NCBI GenBank assembly: GCA_964036315.1
Contig: OZ038500.1
Location: 54,749,425 to 54,813,424 of the forward strand
Origin: Acanthosepion esculentum
Lineage: Eukaryota > Mollusca > Cephalopoda > Sepiida > Sepiidae
DNA: 64,000 nt
Direction of reading: 5' to 3'
The translations under genes and the position numbers were made by a program. The notes under the pieces are model-generated. The model was not told where the DNA came from, did not search any database, and was given only the letters and a program-made list of their open reading frames with translations. This document shows, piece by piece, positions 10,965 through 20,852 of the stretch (positions are counted from its first letter, which is position 1; each line of letters begins with the position of its first letter).

Positions 10965-11860
10965 CGAATATTAATAAAGGCTAGACTAGAATTGTAGATC
11001 AATCTAGACCTCATTGAAAAAAAAAAAAAAATTAAAAAAAGACGCTCCTGTGTAAGCCTCTTTCTGGATATTGGTAACTTTTAAAATTTTTTTACTAAGA
11101 GTTTCTTTTTGTTTTCCATGTCGACAATATTGTTAAATTTCTCATAATAATTCTGAAAATAAGATAAGAGATGATAAATAAAAGCGAAATGTTGTCTTAT
11201 CTTGCGAATTATTCTTGCCTTGATAAAGTCGAATGACGAAACACGTCGGCAAAGACAATATTTAACAACTGGTTTTGACATCTTTTTGTAGAGCAGGACT
11301 TCCTGCTCTTCCCTACTACTGTGACAATGACTACTTATAAATATGGCAAGTAGCAACATTAGAGAAGGATTTGAGTAGTATTTGATTTACTCAGATTATT
11401 CCATCTAATATATGAGTATTTAATAAATCTTTTCTTCTTTGTTTCCTCTACCTAGTCTTCTATTTATTCGATACTCTCTCTAACTACGGCCTTCCTACAT
11501 CTCGGCTATTTTGAACAAAGACAACATTACAACATATCTCCAATTCGTAGTTCTTATATTGGGCCTTTTCTCTAGTTAACAACTACAATCGATGGTTAGT
11601 CCTTTCTTCTCGCGTTCCTTCACTACTTTTCCGTCCGCTGTTAAAACATTTTCCAGATATTTCAATTTTAGGACCTGTTTGATTTTGGTATCCCCACTTC
11701 GTAATTTCGATATATTTCTGCGGCAAATGCTTATTTTATTAAACAACTATATGCTTCATCATATCTAAAGGATGTCCTTTAGTAGAGTATTGACTAACTA
11801 GCTATCATTTCCATGGGGGCTTTACTTGGTGTCCATAAATATTAGCTTTGTGCCAGAGTA
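10965..11860 (+). repeat. ~0.9-1-kb dispersed repeat, copy A
   Basis: Nearly the same sequence occurs in direct orientation at 17297-18190, and its central part occurs inverted at 13025-13400. It starts near GATCCGAATATTAATAAAGG and contains the hammerhead-like block near 11205-11247 and an antisense LINE fragment (about 11540-11720) with the RT-proximal motif IKQVLKLKYLENVLT. It is a composite of older elements that was later copied. Confidence 0.8.
11540..11720 (-). pseudogene. LINE reverse transcriptase fragment, antisense
   Basis: The minus-strand translation gives DTKIKQVLKLKYLENVLTAD (pattern IKQ..KFKYLGSVLTEDG), the same LINE family as at 2.4 kb. A second copy lies in the duplicated block at 17880-18080. 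No catalytic residues are retained. Confidence 0.65.
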
Positions 11861-12149
11861 AGGTAAGTTTAGTAAAAAAAGCTGTATCCCATGAGAGAAT
11901 GGATAGCAAGATCGTCTTGAAACTTATTACTATTGTGTAGTCGCTTCGATTTTCATTTATTGCAGACAAGAGACGAGCAATCCTAAAGGGATAAGGCAGA
12001 GAATCCTAGAAATATTTGCACGCACGAAGGCCCAAGCCCTCAATGTCACACACGTTTACGTCGACACTAAATGAAGAACGTCAGAGACTTTCTTTTACTA
12101 ATTCTTCATCCAAAACAAGGCTTATGAGTCACTCAAGGGTGAGGTTTAC

Positions 12150-12669
12150 TGAAGCAGATTGTATGAGGATATATTTTATATACCGTACCTATGAACACTA
12201 ATGGGTATATCTCAATACTCATAAATTCGTAGGACAATATTGTAAGTGGGGGCAATATGCTGCCTAAGCTGGCACCGTGAGCTGGCAGCTTGGGAAGCTC
12301 TTACCGTGTCGAACACTCTTCCCAAAGGCAGAGAGGAACCCGGACAAGGCTATGCCGATTGGCAGTCTCTCGTCCGGGGAGGTAGACAGATACTCGATCT
12401 CGCGTATGCGGGGTCTACGGACAATTTTGCCCGAGGCTACGGGCTCGGATTTCCCCACGTTAAATTTGCCTTGTGTTGCATCCTACCTCGTGGGGAGGCA
12501 GGTAAATATCGTAACATGCTGTCTAAGTTGTCCACCACTAGCAGTGGTTTACCAACTTCACGCCGCTGGCGAGTATTGTATTTTATTGATGTTATAAAGA
12601 TTACCATTTCATTTCCAACCTCCGTTTTGGTTATTCCTCATTCAGTAACATTTTCCAGGTTACAACAAT
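12150..12669 (-). repeat. Inverted fifth TGTTGTAACC unit, split by an insertion
   Basis: The reverse complement begins TGTTGTAACCTGG at 12669, passes through the same AATACTCGCCAGC block as the 6.6-7.7-kb units, and ends near CATAGGTACGGTATATA at about 12180. It is interrupted between 12269 and 12513. Confidence 0.8.
12269..12513. mobile_element. 245-bp GC-rich insertion with target duplication
   Basis: This insert is clearly richer in G+C than its surroundings. It interrupts the TGTTGTAACC repeat unit. The host sequence is duplicated at its edges: ATATGCTGCCTAAG at 12255-12268 and ACATGCTGTCTAAG at 12514-12527. A duplication of about 14 bp fits target-primed (LINE-driven) insertion. The insert resembles no family I recognise. 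The 106- to 150-codon frames through it do not look like real proteins. Confidence 0.7.
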
Positions 12670-13004
12670 ATGTAGAATTGATAACGATTGACCCTTGACG
12701 TGAAGAGGTGAAGATGGTAGTGAACGGGGATGCATCCCCTCTGAAGTCTGTTCTACAGAGTAGTGGTTCACAAGTAGACGCTATCTGAATGGAACGTCCT
12801 TCTTATAAATGGAATAAGAAGGGGATGAAGATGATTCAGCCCTGTATATACAGTATGGCGGGTCCTGTATGTAAATGCGAATAAACAATCTCATCGGATT
12901 TATTCGACCATTACAACGATTCTATCCTAAGAGATCTGGCGACTCAAATGTTTCTTGATTAATAGTGAGCACAATTTTAACAATATAATACACTGTGGCA
13001 GACA

Positions 13005-13570
13005 CCGAAGGAAAAGAACAAGAGTTCCTAGACAAAGTAGTGAAGGATAACAAGAAGAAAAGACTATCATTTGTAGTTGTTAGCTAGAGAAGAAGCCCAA
13101 GATACCAACTACGAATGGGAGATGTGTTGTAATGTTGTCTTCGTTCAAAATAACTGGGAATTTGGAAGGCCGCAGTTAGAGAGAGCATCGAAGGAACGGA
13201 AGACTAGGTCGCGGAAAGAAAGAGGAAGAGGTCTATTAATTACTCATACATAAAACTGAAAAACTTGATTAAATCAAATACTTCACAAATCCTCCTCTAA
13301 TGTTGATACTTGTCATATATATAAGTAGGCGCAGTCCATTGCCCCAGTAGTAGGGAGGAGCAGGAAGTACTCTGTGTCCTATTGTGCAACAAGATGTCAA
13401 AACGACACAAGTACAGAAGTTCAATACCTGGGATGGAATTTAACAAAGGATGGAAAATGTGATACCAAATCCAAAAGCGCATTGGATTAGCTAAAAGATG
13501 TCTCCCAAAAGCTAAGGAATGTACTAAAAACAAAAAAAAATTCGTTAGAAGCAAAGAAAAGAGGGCAATA
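13005..13570 (+). pseudogene. LINE fragments, part of the inverted copy of the 1-kb repeat
   Basis: The stretch 13083-13210 is the reverse complement of 11450-11560 and 17765-17890, and 13305-13400 matches the inverted 11275-11345 block. At 13410-13570 the plus strand encodes QYLGWNLTKDGKCDTK and SQKLRNVLKTKKNSLEAKK, the segment following the RT core of the same LINE family as at 2.4 kb. No catalytic part is present. Confidence 0.7.
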
Positions 13571-13617
13571 TCGATTGTTCAAAGAATAGAAAGTTGTGGA
13601 AGCCATGATACCCGCGT

Positions 13618-13722
13618 TCTAAAGAAGAAGAAGAAGAAGAAAAAGGAGGAGGAGGGGAAGAAGAAGAAGAAGAAGAAGAAGGAGGGGGAGGAGAAGAAGA
13701 AGAAGAAGAAGAAGAATAAGAA

Positions 13723-13753
<31 letters not shown>

Positions 13754-13790
13754 AAGAAGAAGAAGAGGAGGAGGAAGAAGAAGAAGTTCA
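13618..13790. repeat. (GAA)n/(GGA)n purine tract
   Basis: Imperfect AAG/GAG triplets over about 170 bp, all purine on the plus strand. Confidence 0.95.
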
Positions 13791-14590
13791 TATTAGTATT
13801 TTCAACGATAACTTTTCCGTAAGAAGATTGCATGTCACCTATCCTCCAAGTGTGTTCTTCCTATAAGCAGATACACAGTCTATCCACAGTCTATCTGGCT
13901 TTTTTTCGTCGACGGCCGGCAGAAAACACAGCGCCACGCATGACTAAAACAACCAATGCCGGTGGGATATTATGCTGATATATATATATATATCCCATAT
14001 ACTATTATATATCCCATAGGCACAATTTGACGATCTTTTATTACAAAACTATCAAAATCGACTTTAAAAAATGATTATCTCATGTTTAATGACCATTATA
14101 TCGGAGTCTGAAGGATGTTATTTTTTGTCAAAACGTGTTTGTTCTTACCTATGTTTTCTATAGAACTTTAAAAAAACTTTTTTTGTCAGTCTCGGTGTCT
14201 GTATTTTAAATGTGGATTATTAATTCACTTCAATCGGTGTCTGACCCCATCGGTGGCTAGCCAAGAGTAGCTGAATGTTCTGTCTACGAAGATCACAGAA
14301 GAGCTGAATGTTTTCGCTTAAGCAAAGAAGGCCGAAAAGTCTGCGTTAGGAGAGAAAGAGAAAAGCTTAATAGATATTTCTCAGTGCAATTCAAGCAGTC
14401 GTAAACACTGAGGCCGAGTCACTCAGATAGATTATTAGCCACGGAAAAGGTGGAGAAGAATTTTAAGTAAGTAGTAATTTAGGTTGGTAAAAATAAGTTA
14501 GAAAATAGTTTCGCAACAATGTTGGAAAAAACAGTTAGAAAATAGTTTGCAACAATGTCAAGGTAAATATGTTAATTTTTGTATATTTAA
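13791..14590. other. Unassigned interval
   Basis: Around 14495-14560 the block GTTAGAAAATAGTTT.GCAAC is present twice in tandem. No gene is recognisable. Confidence 0.4.
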
Positions 14591-14593
14591 ACC

Positions 14594-14596
<3 letters not shown>

Positions 14597-14681
<85 letters not shown>
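14597..14681. repeat. (TA)n(TG)n microsatellite
   Basis: TA run followed by a TG run. Confidence 0.97.
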
Positions 14682-14737
14682 ACGATCGCAGGGGCGTGAA
14701 ACCCAGGGTTACAAACTCATATCAATACAGCTAAGTA

Positions 14738-14770
14738 TGTTAGCTCTATCACTGATATTGAGCGCTTTAC
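14738..14770 (+). repeat. CTCTATCACTGATATTGAGC motif
   Basis: A short block found beside TA arrays here, at 38580-38612, inverted at 47945-47978, and in diverged form at 54970-54995. At 47.95 kb it lies just past the Penelope-like 3' hammerhead, so it may mark the outer end of that element type. Confidence 0.6.
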
Positions 14771-14807
14771 AGTAAGTGCCGCGCATATATAATATATAAA
14801 TAATATA

Positions 14808-16402
14808 AACTGCGTCTAGAGATTATATGCAAGTTATGAATTGGTATAAAGATTTGCGTCTTTAATGTTAAAAGTTCTATTATGATGTTGTTTAGATTCT
14901 ACTCAATATTATTAACTTAGATATATAGTGATAGAGAAAACTGTTGTTTTTGGTTGGAAAAAATGTTACTAACAAAACAGACTAATTTGACTGTCAGTAG
15001 TTTATTTGCAACTATTTATTTTGATAATTTTACATTATTATACCTTGTAAAACTAATGTAAAAAAATAATATGAAAAGATTTTAGAACAAATTCGTCAAT
15101 TTCTTAAAGGAAAAAAATAAAAAAACATTTTATTTTAAAAATAAAAGATATATTAACAAAAAATAATAAGAACCTCCTAAAATTTATTGCACAAATGCTC
15201 CTTTCTTTTCAATAACTCTTAGCAGACTATTGTCAACATCTGATGTTAGATTTGCAATTTTAGCGGCTGGTAAGTTTTTTGCAGCAACTTTAATTGCCTC
15301 CCAGAGGTCACACTTTCTGTTGAATTGCCTTCCATTAGAATAAATATCTCTCTTGAGGATGCTCCACAGGTTCTCAATGGGATTCAAGTCACAGCTATTT
15401 GAAGGCCAGTCCATAAGAGAATCTTCAACAAATCCCTTTTCTTTCAACCAGGATTTAATAAACTTTGATGCATGGCTTGGTGCGTTGTCTTACATAAAGA
15501 TCATAGATCTACGCTTGGCTAAAGACTGGTTATCAAGCCATTCAAAGAAATATTGCTCTAGAAAATCACAGTAACTTTTGGAATTCATGTAAACCCCATC
15601 ATTCAGTTTAAATGGACCCACGAGCTCATTACCAATAATCCCAGCCCATATCATGATCCCACCGCCGCCTTGTTGGCGTTTAAAAGTTTTTCTTGAGTCC
15701 TGTTGCTTGCAAACCGATCCTCGGGCCCATCGAGGGTGATCCTTGATTCATCTGTAAAAAGCACTGAAATCAGTTTTCATGTATTTTTTTGCCCACTGCA
15801 ATCTTCTTTCCTTATGTTTTTTTGTTAAAATGGGTTTCTTTATTTGATGTTTTACATCAGCAAACTTCCTTAATGCTTTACACCTTGTTTCCCTTGACAC
15901 CATAGGAACTCCAGCGGCCTCAAATATGAAAGCACTTGACGCATTTGGGTTTCTTATTAATTCTCTTCGGGTATGTGATATATCTCGCTTTGTTAAATTC
16001 CTGAATTCAGCCTGAGACTTTTTTCCTTGGTTGAATTCCAATTTGACATATTTTCTTGATTGTTCAATTGTCCCTTTTCAAATCCTTAGAAATTTGAAGC
16101 GAAGACTTTCCTTTGCTAATTTCTTTGATTATATAGTTCTTTTCATTCATTGTTAATTCTTTTTTACGAGCCATAATACTAAATTCTAGTTCTTGCAAAT
16201 AATCTCTTGACACTGCAAATTTCTATAATTACTGAAAAAATACAAAATATCAATCTGAAATTGAAAATTGGGATTTAATTGCTTTCATACTTACTCGCTA
16301 TACATAATAGTACAAATTATTTCATTGGATAACACATAACTATGAATTTTACATAAAATATTTGACAATACCTCTTTTGCATATAATCTCTAGACGCAGT
16401 TT
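14808..16402 (-). mobile_element. Tc1/mariner transposon with both terminal inverted repeats
   Basis: The ends are AACTGCGTCTAGAGATTATA (from 14808) and its exact complement (ending 16402). About 25 bp are perfectly inverted, then the sequences diverge. TA dinucleotides flank both ends (14806-14807 and 16403-16404 region), as expected for the superfamily. The total length is about 1.6 kb, and the single internal gene is a broken transposase on the minus strand. The inverted repeats are still identical, whereas the gene has several lesions. Confidence 0.9.
15184..16174 (-). pseudogene. Tc1-like transposase pseudogene, DD37E spacing
   Basis: The start ATG is at 16174 (MARKKELTMNEKNYI...), followed by an N-terminal helix-turn-helix region with TRRELIRNPNASSAFI. 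The DDE triad is readable: first D in LFTDES (codon 15752-15750), second D in DNAPSH (15489-15487), E in LNPIENLW (15375-15373). There are 37 residues between the last two, so the pattern is DD37E and not the DD34E of classical Tc1. Lesions: frameshifts near 16075, near 15770 and between about 15700 and 15660, and a TAA (15492-15490) directly before DNAPSH where related proteins have Q. The C-terminus ends with EKKGAFVQ. It cannot make an active enzyme. The DD37E assignment is from spacing only. Confidence 0.88.
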
Positions 16403-16414
16403 ATATAGAAATTA

Positions 16415-16416
<2 letters not shown>

Positions 16417-16469
<53 letters not shown>
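16417..16469. repeat. (TA)n microsatellite
   Basis: Pure TA run next to the right end of the Tc1 element. Confidence 0.97.
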
Positions 16470-16472
<3 letters not shown>

Positions 16473-16699
16473 TAATGTATATTTGGGAAGTAGCCTTTCT
16501 TTTAAACATCTTAGTAATTTTTTATTTAGTTTTTTCCGGCGTTCTTCTTTAGCCATTTTCAAGCGAGGCGATTTTAGTTTAGTTAGTTTATTTTCATGTT
16601 TTGACTGTGTGAATATATTGTTTGTGAATTATACTGGAAGCGATTCTGAGTCATCTTGTATTGGGCATGGCTGGAATTCGGCTCTATATTTCCAAAGGA

Positions 16700-17078
16700 C
16701 TTTCATCACTGCGTTACCATAGTTAAACAAGGTAAGGTTGATACTGTGGGAGATCTGTTTGATGCATAAGGCACCTCTTATAACAAAGTATTTTCTGAAA
16801 TTTGATTTACAAATCACTCTAGTTTTATCGACTAATATCATTCTTAAGGACTCTTGCAGATTATGCGTTAATAAGTGCTTTTCTTTTCATAGAGCTCTGC
16901 TCTCTAATTGACATGCAAGAAGTCTACTCAAGGTGGTGGTTGTATGCCCGATATAAGTAATTGTTTTATGACAAGAAACACAGTTTTGTACTGGGCAGTG
17001 AAATTGATACACTATTTTTGTGATGCCAACGAACACTCGTTTGACACTTATGTGATGCCAACAAATACTCATTGTCAC
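16700..17078 (-). pseudogene. GIY-YIG endonuclease domain remnant (probably from a Penelope-like element)
   Basis: The minus-strand reading is IVYQFHCPVQNC, then TYIGHTTTTLSR, with a stop after LLACQLESRAL. A second open stretch (LRMILVDKTRVICKSNF...LCIKQ) follows. VYQ...YIGHTTTTLSRRL is the start of a GIY-YIG nuclease fold, and the ALLIK-type segment is its C-terminal part, which carries the catalytic E in intact members. This is a different lineage from the Penelope-like element at 48-50 kb, since the spacing and residues differ. The RT domain is not found nearby. Confidence 0.65.
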
Positions 17079-17296
17079 TTTTGTAATTCTCGTTGTAGTA
17101 GAGACTTTGTAATCGCAGATACAACTATAGTACGCCGTTGAACAATACTAGTGTCAGACGTCTTCCAATAACAATCGCACTAATAGTACTTGTTCGATAA
17201 TACTCGCTCGTACAGTAATCCGTAGATTAATCCGAATAGCGAAATAGTAATAGTATAGAGATTAGTGATCCGTATAGTAATAGAGGATAGACTAGA

Positions 17297-18190
17297 AATA
17301 GCGATCCGAATACTAATAAAGGATAGACTAGAATTGCAGATCAATCTAGACGTCATTTTTAAAAAATTAAAAAAAGACGCTCCTGTGTAAGCCTCTTTCT
17401 GAATACTGGTAACTTTTTAAACATTTTTGCTAAGAGTTTGTTTTTGATTTCCATGTCGACAAATTTCTCATAATAATTCTGAAAATAAGATAAGAGATGA
17501 TAAATAAAAGCGAAATGTTGTCTTATCTTGCGAATTATTCTTGCCTTGATAAAGTCGAATGACGAAACGCGTCGGCAAGGACAATATTTAACAATTGGTT
17601 TTGACATCTTGTTGAAGAGCAGGACTCAGCGTACGTCCTGCTCTTCCCTACTACTGTGACAATGACTACTTATAAATATTGCAAGTAGCAACATTAGAGA
17701 AGGATTTGAGTAGTATTTGATTTACTCAAATTATTCCATCTAATATATGAGTATTTAATAAATCTTTTCTTCTTTGTTTCCTCTACCTAGTCTTCTATTT
17801 ATTCGATACTCTCTCTAACTACGGCCTTCCTACGTCTCGGCTATTTTGAACAAAGACAACATTACAACATATCTCCAATTCGTAGTTCTTATATTGGGCC
17901 TTTTCTCTAGATAACAACTACAATCGATGGTTAGTCCTTTCTTCTCGCTTTCCTTCACTACTTTTCCATCCATTGTTAAAACATTTTCCAGATAGTTCAA
18001 TTTTAGGACTTGTTTGATTTTGGCATCCCTACTTCGTGATTTCAATATATTTCTGTAGGGAATGCTTATTTTATTAAACAACTATATGATTAACCAAATC
18101 TAAAGATTTGCTCTATTTGAGTATTGGTTGACTACTATCATTTCCATGGGGCCTTTACTTGGTGTCCATAAATATTAGCCTTGTGCCAGA
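17297..18190 (+). repeat. ~0.9-1-kb dispersed repeat, copy B
   Basis: Direct copy of 10965-11860, about 6.3 kb away, with small indels (for example the purine run near 11010 is longer in copy A). It includes the antisense LINE fragment at 17880-18080 and the hammerhead-like hairpin at 17540-17579. Confidence 0.85.
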
Positions 18191-18299
18191 GTAAGGTTAG
18201 CTTAGTAGAAAGAGCTGTATCCCATGGGAGAATGGATAGCAAGATCAACCTGAAACTTATCACTATTGTGTAGTCGCTTCGATTCTCATTATTTGTACT

Positions 18300-18690
18300 C
18301 AGTTTTCAGCCTCGTGCCAGACGATTAAAAGCACAATAACTGAGCATTATTTAAAGATTTTGAAAAATGTCTGGCGTCGAGTCAAGGAAAGATGTACAAA
18401 ATTTACTGAAAAAAAATCTTCAAATTTACAATGTCGGGAGGAAAATAAGAAAAAAGAAATAAAGAAAAAATACAAAAAAACCCCAAAAGAACGAATAAAT
18501 TGATTGCAAGGATTAGAATCTTTGATTATGTTCCTATCACTGATTAAAAATGATTTTCTTAAAAATCTAGAGGAATTTATATCGATTAAAATCTATGTAT
18601 GTTTGTGTCTTGTTTTCTGCTTCATCTTATCTTAAACACCAACCTGAATGTTCGCCTATCGCGATGAACGGGTGTTCTCTCAAGGAGGCC
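18300..18690. other. Unassigned interval
   Basis: A-rich stretch with no recognisable feature. Confidence 0.4.
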
Positions 18691-18734
18691 CCGTGCCTGG
18701 AGCACCTGCGTGGGTGAGCTTAATTGTTCATCGG

Positions 18735-19185
18735 ATGTCTATGAAGGAATGATGCTAGAGCTGTGAAATCTTGCATGCATTAATTTCATCTATTCTTATT
18801 AATAACTGCATTGTTTCTTTCCGGGTACGAGGTTAGCCTGAAAAGTTTATAGGTTGGTTACAAAAGAATGATGCTAGAGCTGTGACATCTTGCATGCATT
18901 AATTTCAACTCTTCTTATCAATAACTGTATTGTTTCTTTCCATTGTACGCGGGTGGGCAGAAAAGTTCATAGGCTGATTATAGAGGATTGATGCTAGAGC
19001 CGTGAAATTGTGCATGCATTAATTTCAACTCTTATTAATAACTGCATTGTTTCTTTTCGGGTATGAGTGTGGGTCGAAAAGCTCACAGGCTGACTATGAA
19101 GGAGTTATGCTACAGCTGTGAAATCTTGCATGCATTAATTTCAACATTTCTTATTGATAATTGCATTGTTTCTTTCCACCTAAGC
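18735..19185 (+). repeat. ~119-bp tandem repeat, four copies
   Basis: Four consecutive units begin near 18740, 18858, 18979 and 19095. Each holds GATGCTAGAGCTGTGAAATC, CTTGCATGCATTAATTTCAA and ATAACTGCATTGTTTCTTTC. It ends immediately before the mariner pseudogene and may be duplicated mariner 5' flank. Confidence 0.85.
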
Positions 19186-19204
19186 TGACATCTCTCTGTT
19201 CAAA

Positions 19205-20125
19205 GAAAATTTAAATAGTTACAAGCAGCGTCTTCCCTTGAAGATTCTCAAAATTTGGCATCGTGGTGTTATCAAGTACCCGCAGAAAAACAGGTTTTAT
19301 CCCCTAAGTACATTAATGCTGACATGGTTGCTATTAGGTTGGTACAAAAATAATGTCGTTTTCTCACATGAAGTTGAACGTCAAAAAACGACATTATTTT
19401 TGCACCCACCTAATACATTCAGGGATGACGCCTCAACTTTATCAACCGTGAAAACGTGGGCAGCTGAAATTAGGAGGGGAATTGAAAGTCATGAAGATGC
19501 TCCAAGTTCTGGACGTCCTGTAACTTCCACCACCGAGGGAAACATTGATCGCGTTCGCCACATATGATGGGTGGCAGGCGATTGACTATAAATCAAATAG
19601 TCAATGCTATTATCATATTCTATGAGAGAGTTGAGAATATTTTGCACAATGAACTTGACATGACGTGGGTTTCTATTCGATGGGTGTCACGTCTTCTGAC
19701 ACATGATCAAAAGTGCCCCGGGATGATAACATCACGGGAAAAAAATCTGACATTGTCTGAGGCAGACCCAGCTGGTTTCCTTGAATGTTTCCTAATCCGG
19801 GGTGAGTCTTGGGTTCATCACTTTGAACCAGAGACAGTCCATGCAGTGAAAACACCCCTCCTCACCTGCTCCAAAAAAAGCTATGGTCCTTTCATCTACA
19901 GGAAAGATGATGGCTCTAGATCTTTGGAAAGAAAAAAGGCATTGTATTTATTAACTATCTTCAAAAGGGCAAGATCATTAATAGAGATGCCTACTGAATG
20001 AAGCAGTTACGAAAGGCTGTCTACAGCAAATGTCATGGAAAATCAACGAAAGTGGTTTTGTTTCATCAGGACATTGTTCCAGCCTACAACCCCTTTGTTT
20101 CAATGGCTTCTCTGCATGAACTGGT
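19205..20125 (+). pseudogene. mariner transposase pseudogene, interrupted by a MITE
   Basis: Read in three frames, the order of mariner protein blocks is kept: WHRGVIKY (N-terminal helix-turn-helix), DDASTLSTVKTWAAEIRRG, GRPVTSTTEGNIDRVRH, RLTINQI, ISWVSRLLT-type linker (VSIRWVSRLLTHDQK), then SWVHHFEPET, FQKGKIINRDAY and VLFHQD.VPAY. In intact relatives the last two segments carry the second and third catalytic aspartates (GDESWVHH, HQDNAPAH). Here GDE has become RGE and DNAP has become DIVP. There are frameshifts near 19300, 19565 and 19890. An 80-bp element sits inside the coding region at 19334-19413. The 3' third of the gene is missing and an antisense LINE fragment follows at 20118. Confidence 0.88.
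19334..19413. mobile_element. 80-bp MADE1-like mariner MITE
   Basis: It begins TTAGGTTGGTACAAAAATAA and ends with the near-complement, closing in CCCACCTAA. The inverted repeats are 29 bp with two mismatches. TA flanks both sides (19332-19333 and 19414-19415). Removing the element and one TA restores the mariner reading through VA|TFRDDAS, so it is a clean insertion. Length, ends and target match the human MADE1/Hsmar1 type (80 bp, TTAGGTTGGTGCAAAAG ends). Confidence 0.93.
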
Positions 20126-20350
20126 TGGTCTTCTTTATATGGTGTGTCCCTTCAGGACGTAGGTGATAATAGCTCTCCATAATTTCCTGTCCTTTGTAGA
20201 TTTTAATACATTTTGTCTTTTTGTTATTTCTTCTAAACCCTATTCCGCCATTCATTTACTCAAGCTCACTAAATATGTTGTAGTTGTTTCCCTTTATTCC
20301 ACTTGGCTTCAATCTGTCGTGTGAGTATCAGATTTTCCAAGCCTCTCTCT
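20118..20350 (-). pseudogene. LINE C-terminal fragment, antisense
   Basis: The minus strand encodes YLVSLSK*MAE and KLWRAIITYVLKGHTI, matching the end of the LINE family seen at 2.0 and 41.5 kb (WRAMIA..LKGHGT). It runs into a TA array at 20354. Confidence 0.7.

Positions 20351-20353
<3 letters not shown>

Positions 20354-20413
<60 letters not shown>
20354..20413. repeat. (TA)n microsatellite
   Basis: Pure TA run. Confidence 0.97.
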
Positions 20414-20416
<3 letters not shown>

Positions 20417-20693
20417 TACGAAAAACTTGGTAATCCATATGATTTAATGTGTCAATGTCTTGACTTCCTCAAACAATTTAAATTTGAAAGCATAGACATT
20501 TTACATCTAGCTCAATCATCTCTCTCTCCCCCTCACTTCGTTAATTTACATATGCTTAGTACTGCCCGTCAAAAATGTGTAAATTGTTTTTCATTTTTCG
20601 TTTCAACCTTTGGAAGTAAAGTCTGATGATCCGCGGTCCTTTAAAAGGGCTGTGGTGAAATAATTTATTACATGGAGCCTTAAAGTGGTCTGT

Positions 20694-20700
<7 letters not shown>
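20412..20700 (+). mobile_element. Terminal-inverted-repeat element with hammerhead-like core (copy A, 3' truncated)
   Basis: It starts AGTTTACGAAAAACTTGG after a TA array. The opposite end of this family (at 34370-34401 and 61185-61205) is the inverse, ACTTTTTCGTAAACT, so complete copies have inverted ends and TA flanks. The interior contains CTGATGA (20623-20629), a 9-bp stem (20631-20639 with 20647-20655) and GAAA (20657-20660). The element is cut by a TA array at 20698. Confidence 0.65.

Positions 20701-20731
<31 letters not shown>
20698..20731. repeat. (TA)n microsatellite
   Basis: Pure TA run. Confidence 0.97.
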
Positions 20732-20738
<7 letters not shown>

Positions 20739-20786
20739 GTATGAAGTATGTATTGGTTAATATTTGTCACTTTTTCCCATCTGTTT

Positions 20787-20787
20787 A

Positions 20788-20852
<65 letters not shown>
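20787..20852. repeat. (ATCT)n microsatellite
   Basis: About 16 ATCT units. Confidence 0.97.

Noticed and set aside
12246..12698. 150-codon frame in the GC-rich insertion
   Set aside because: It crosses the insertion borders into the host repeat, so it cannot be an original gene.
14484..14506. TTTAGGTTGGTAAAAATAAG as a second MADE1-like end
   Set aside because: No inverted partner within 200 bp and no TA-flanked 80-bp unit.
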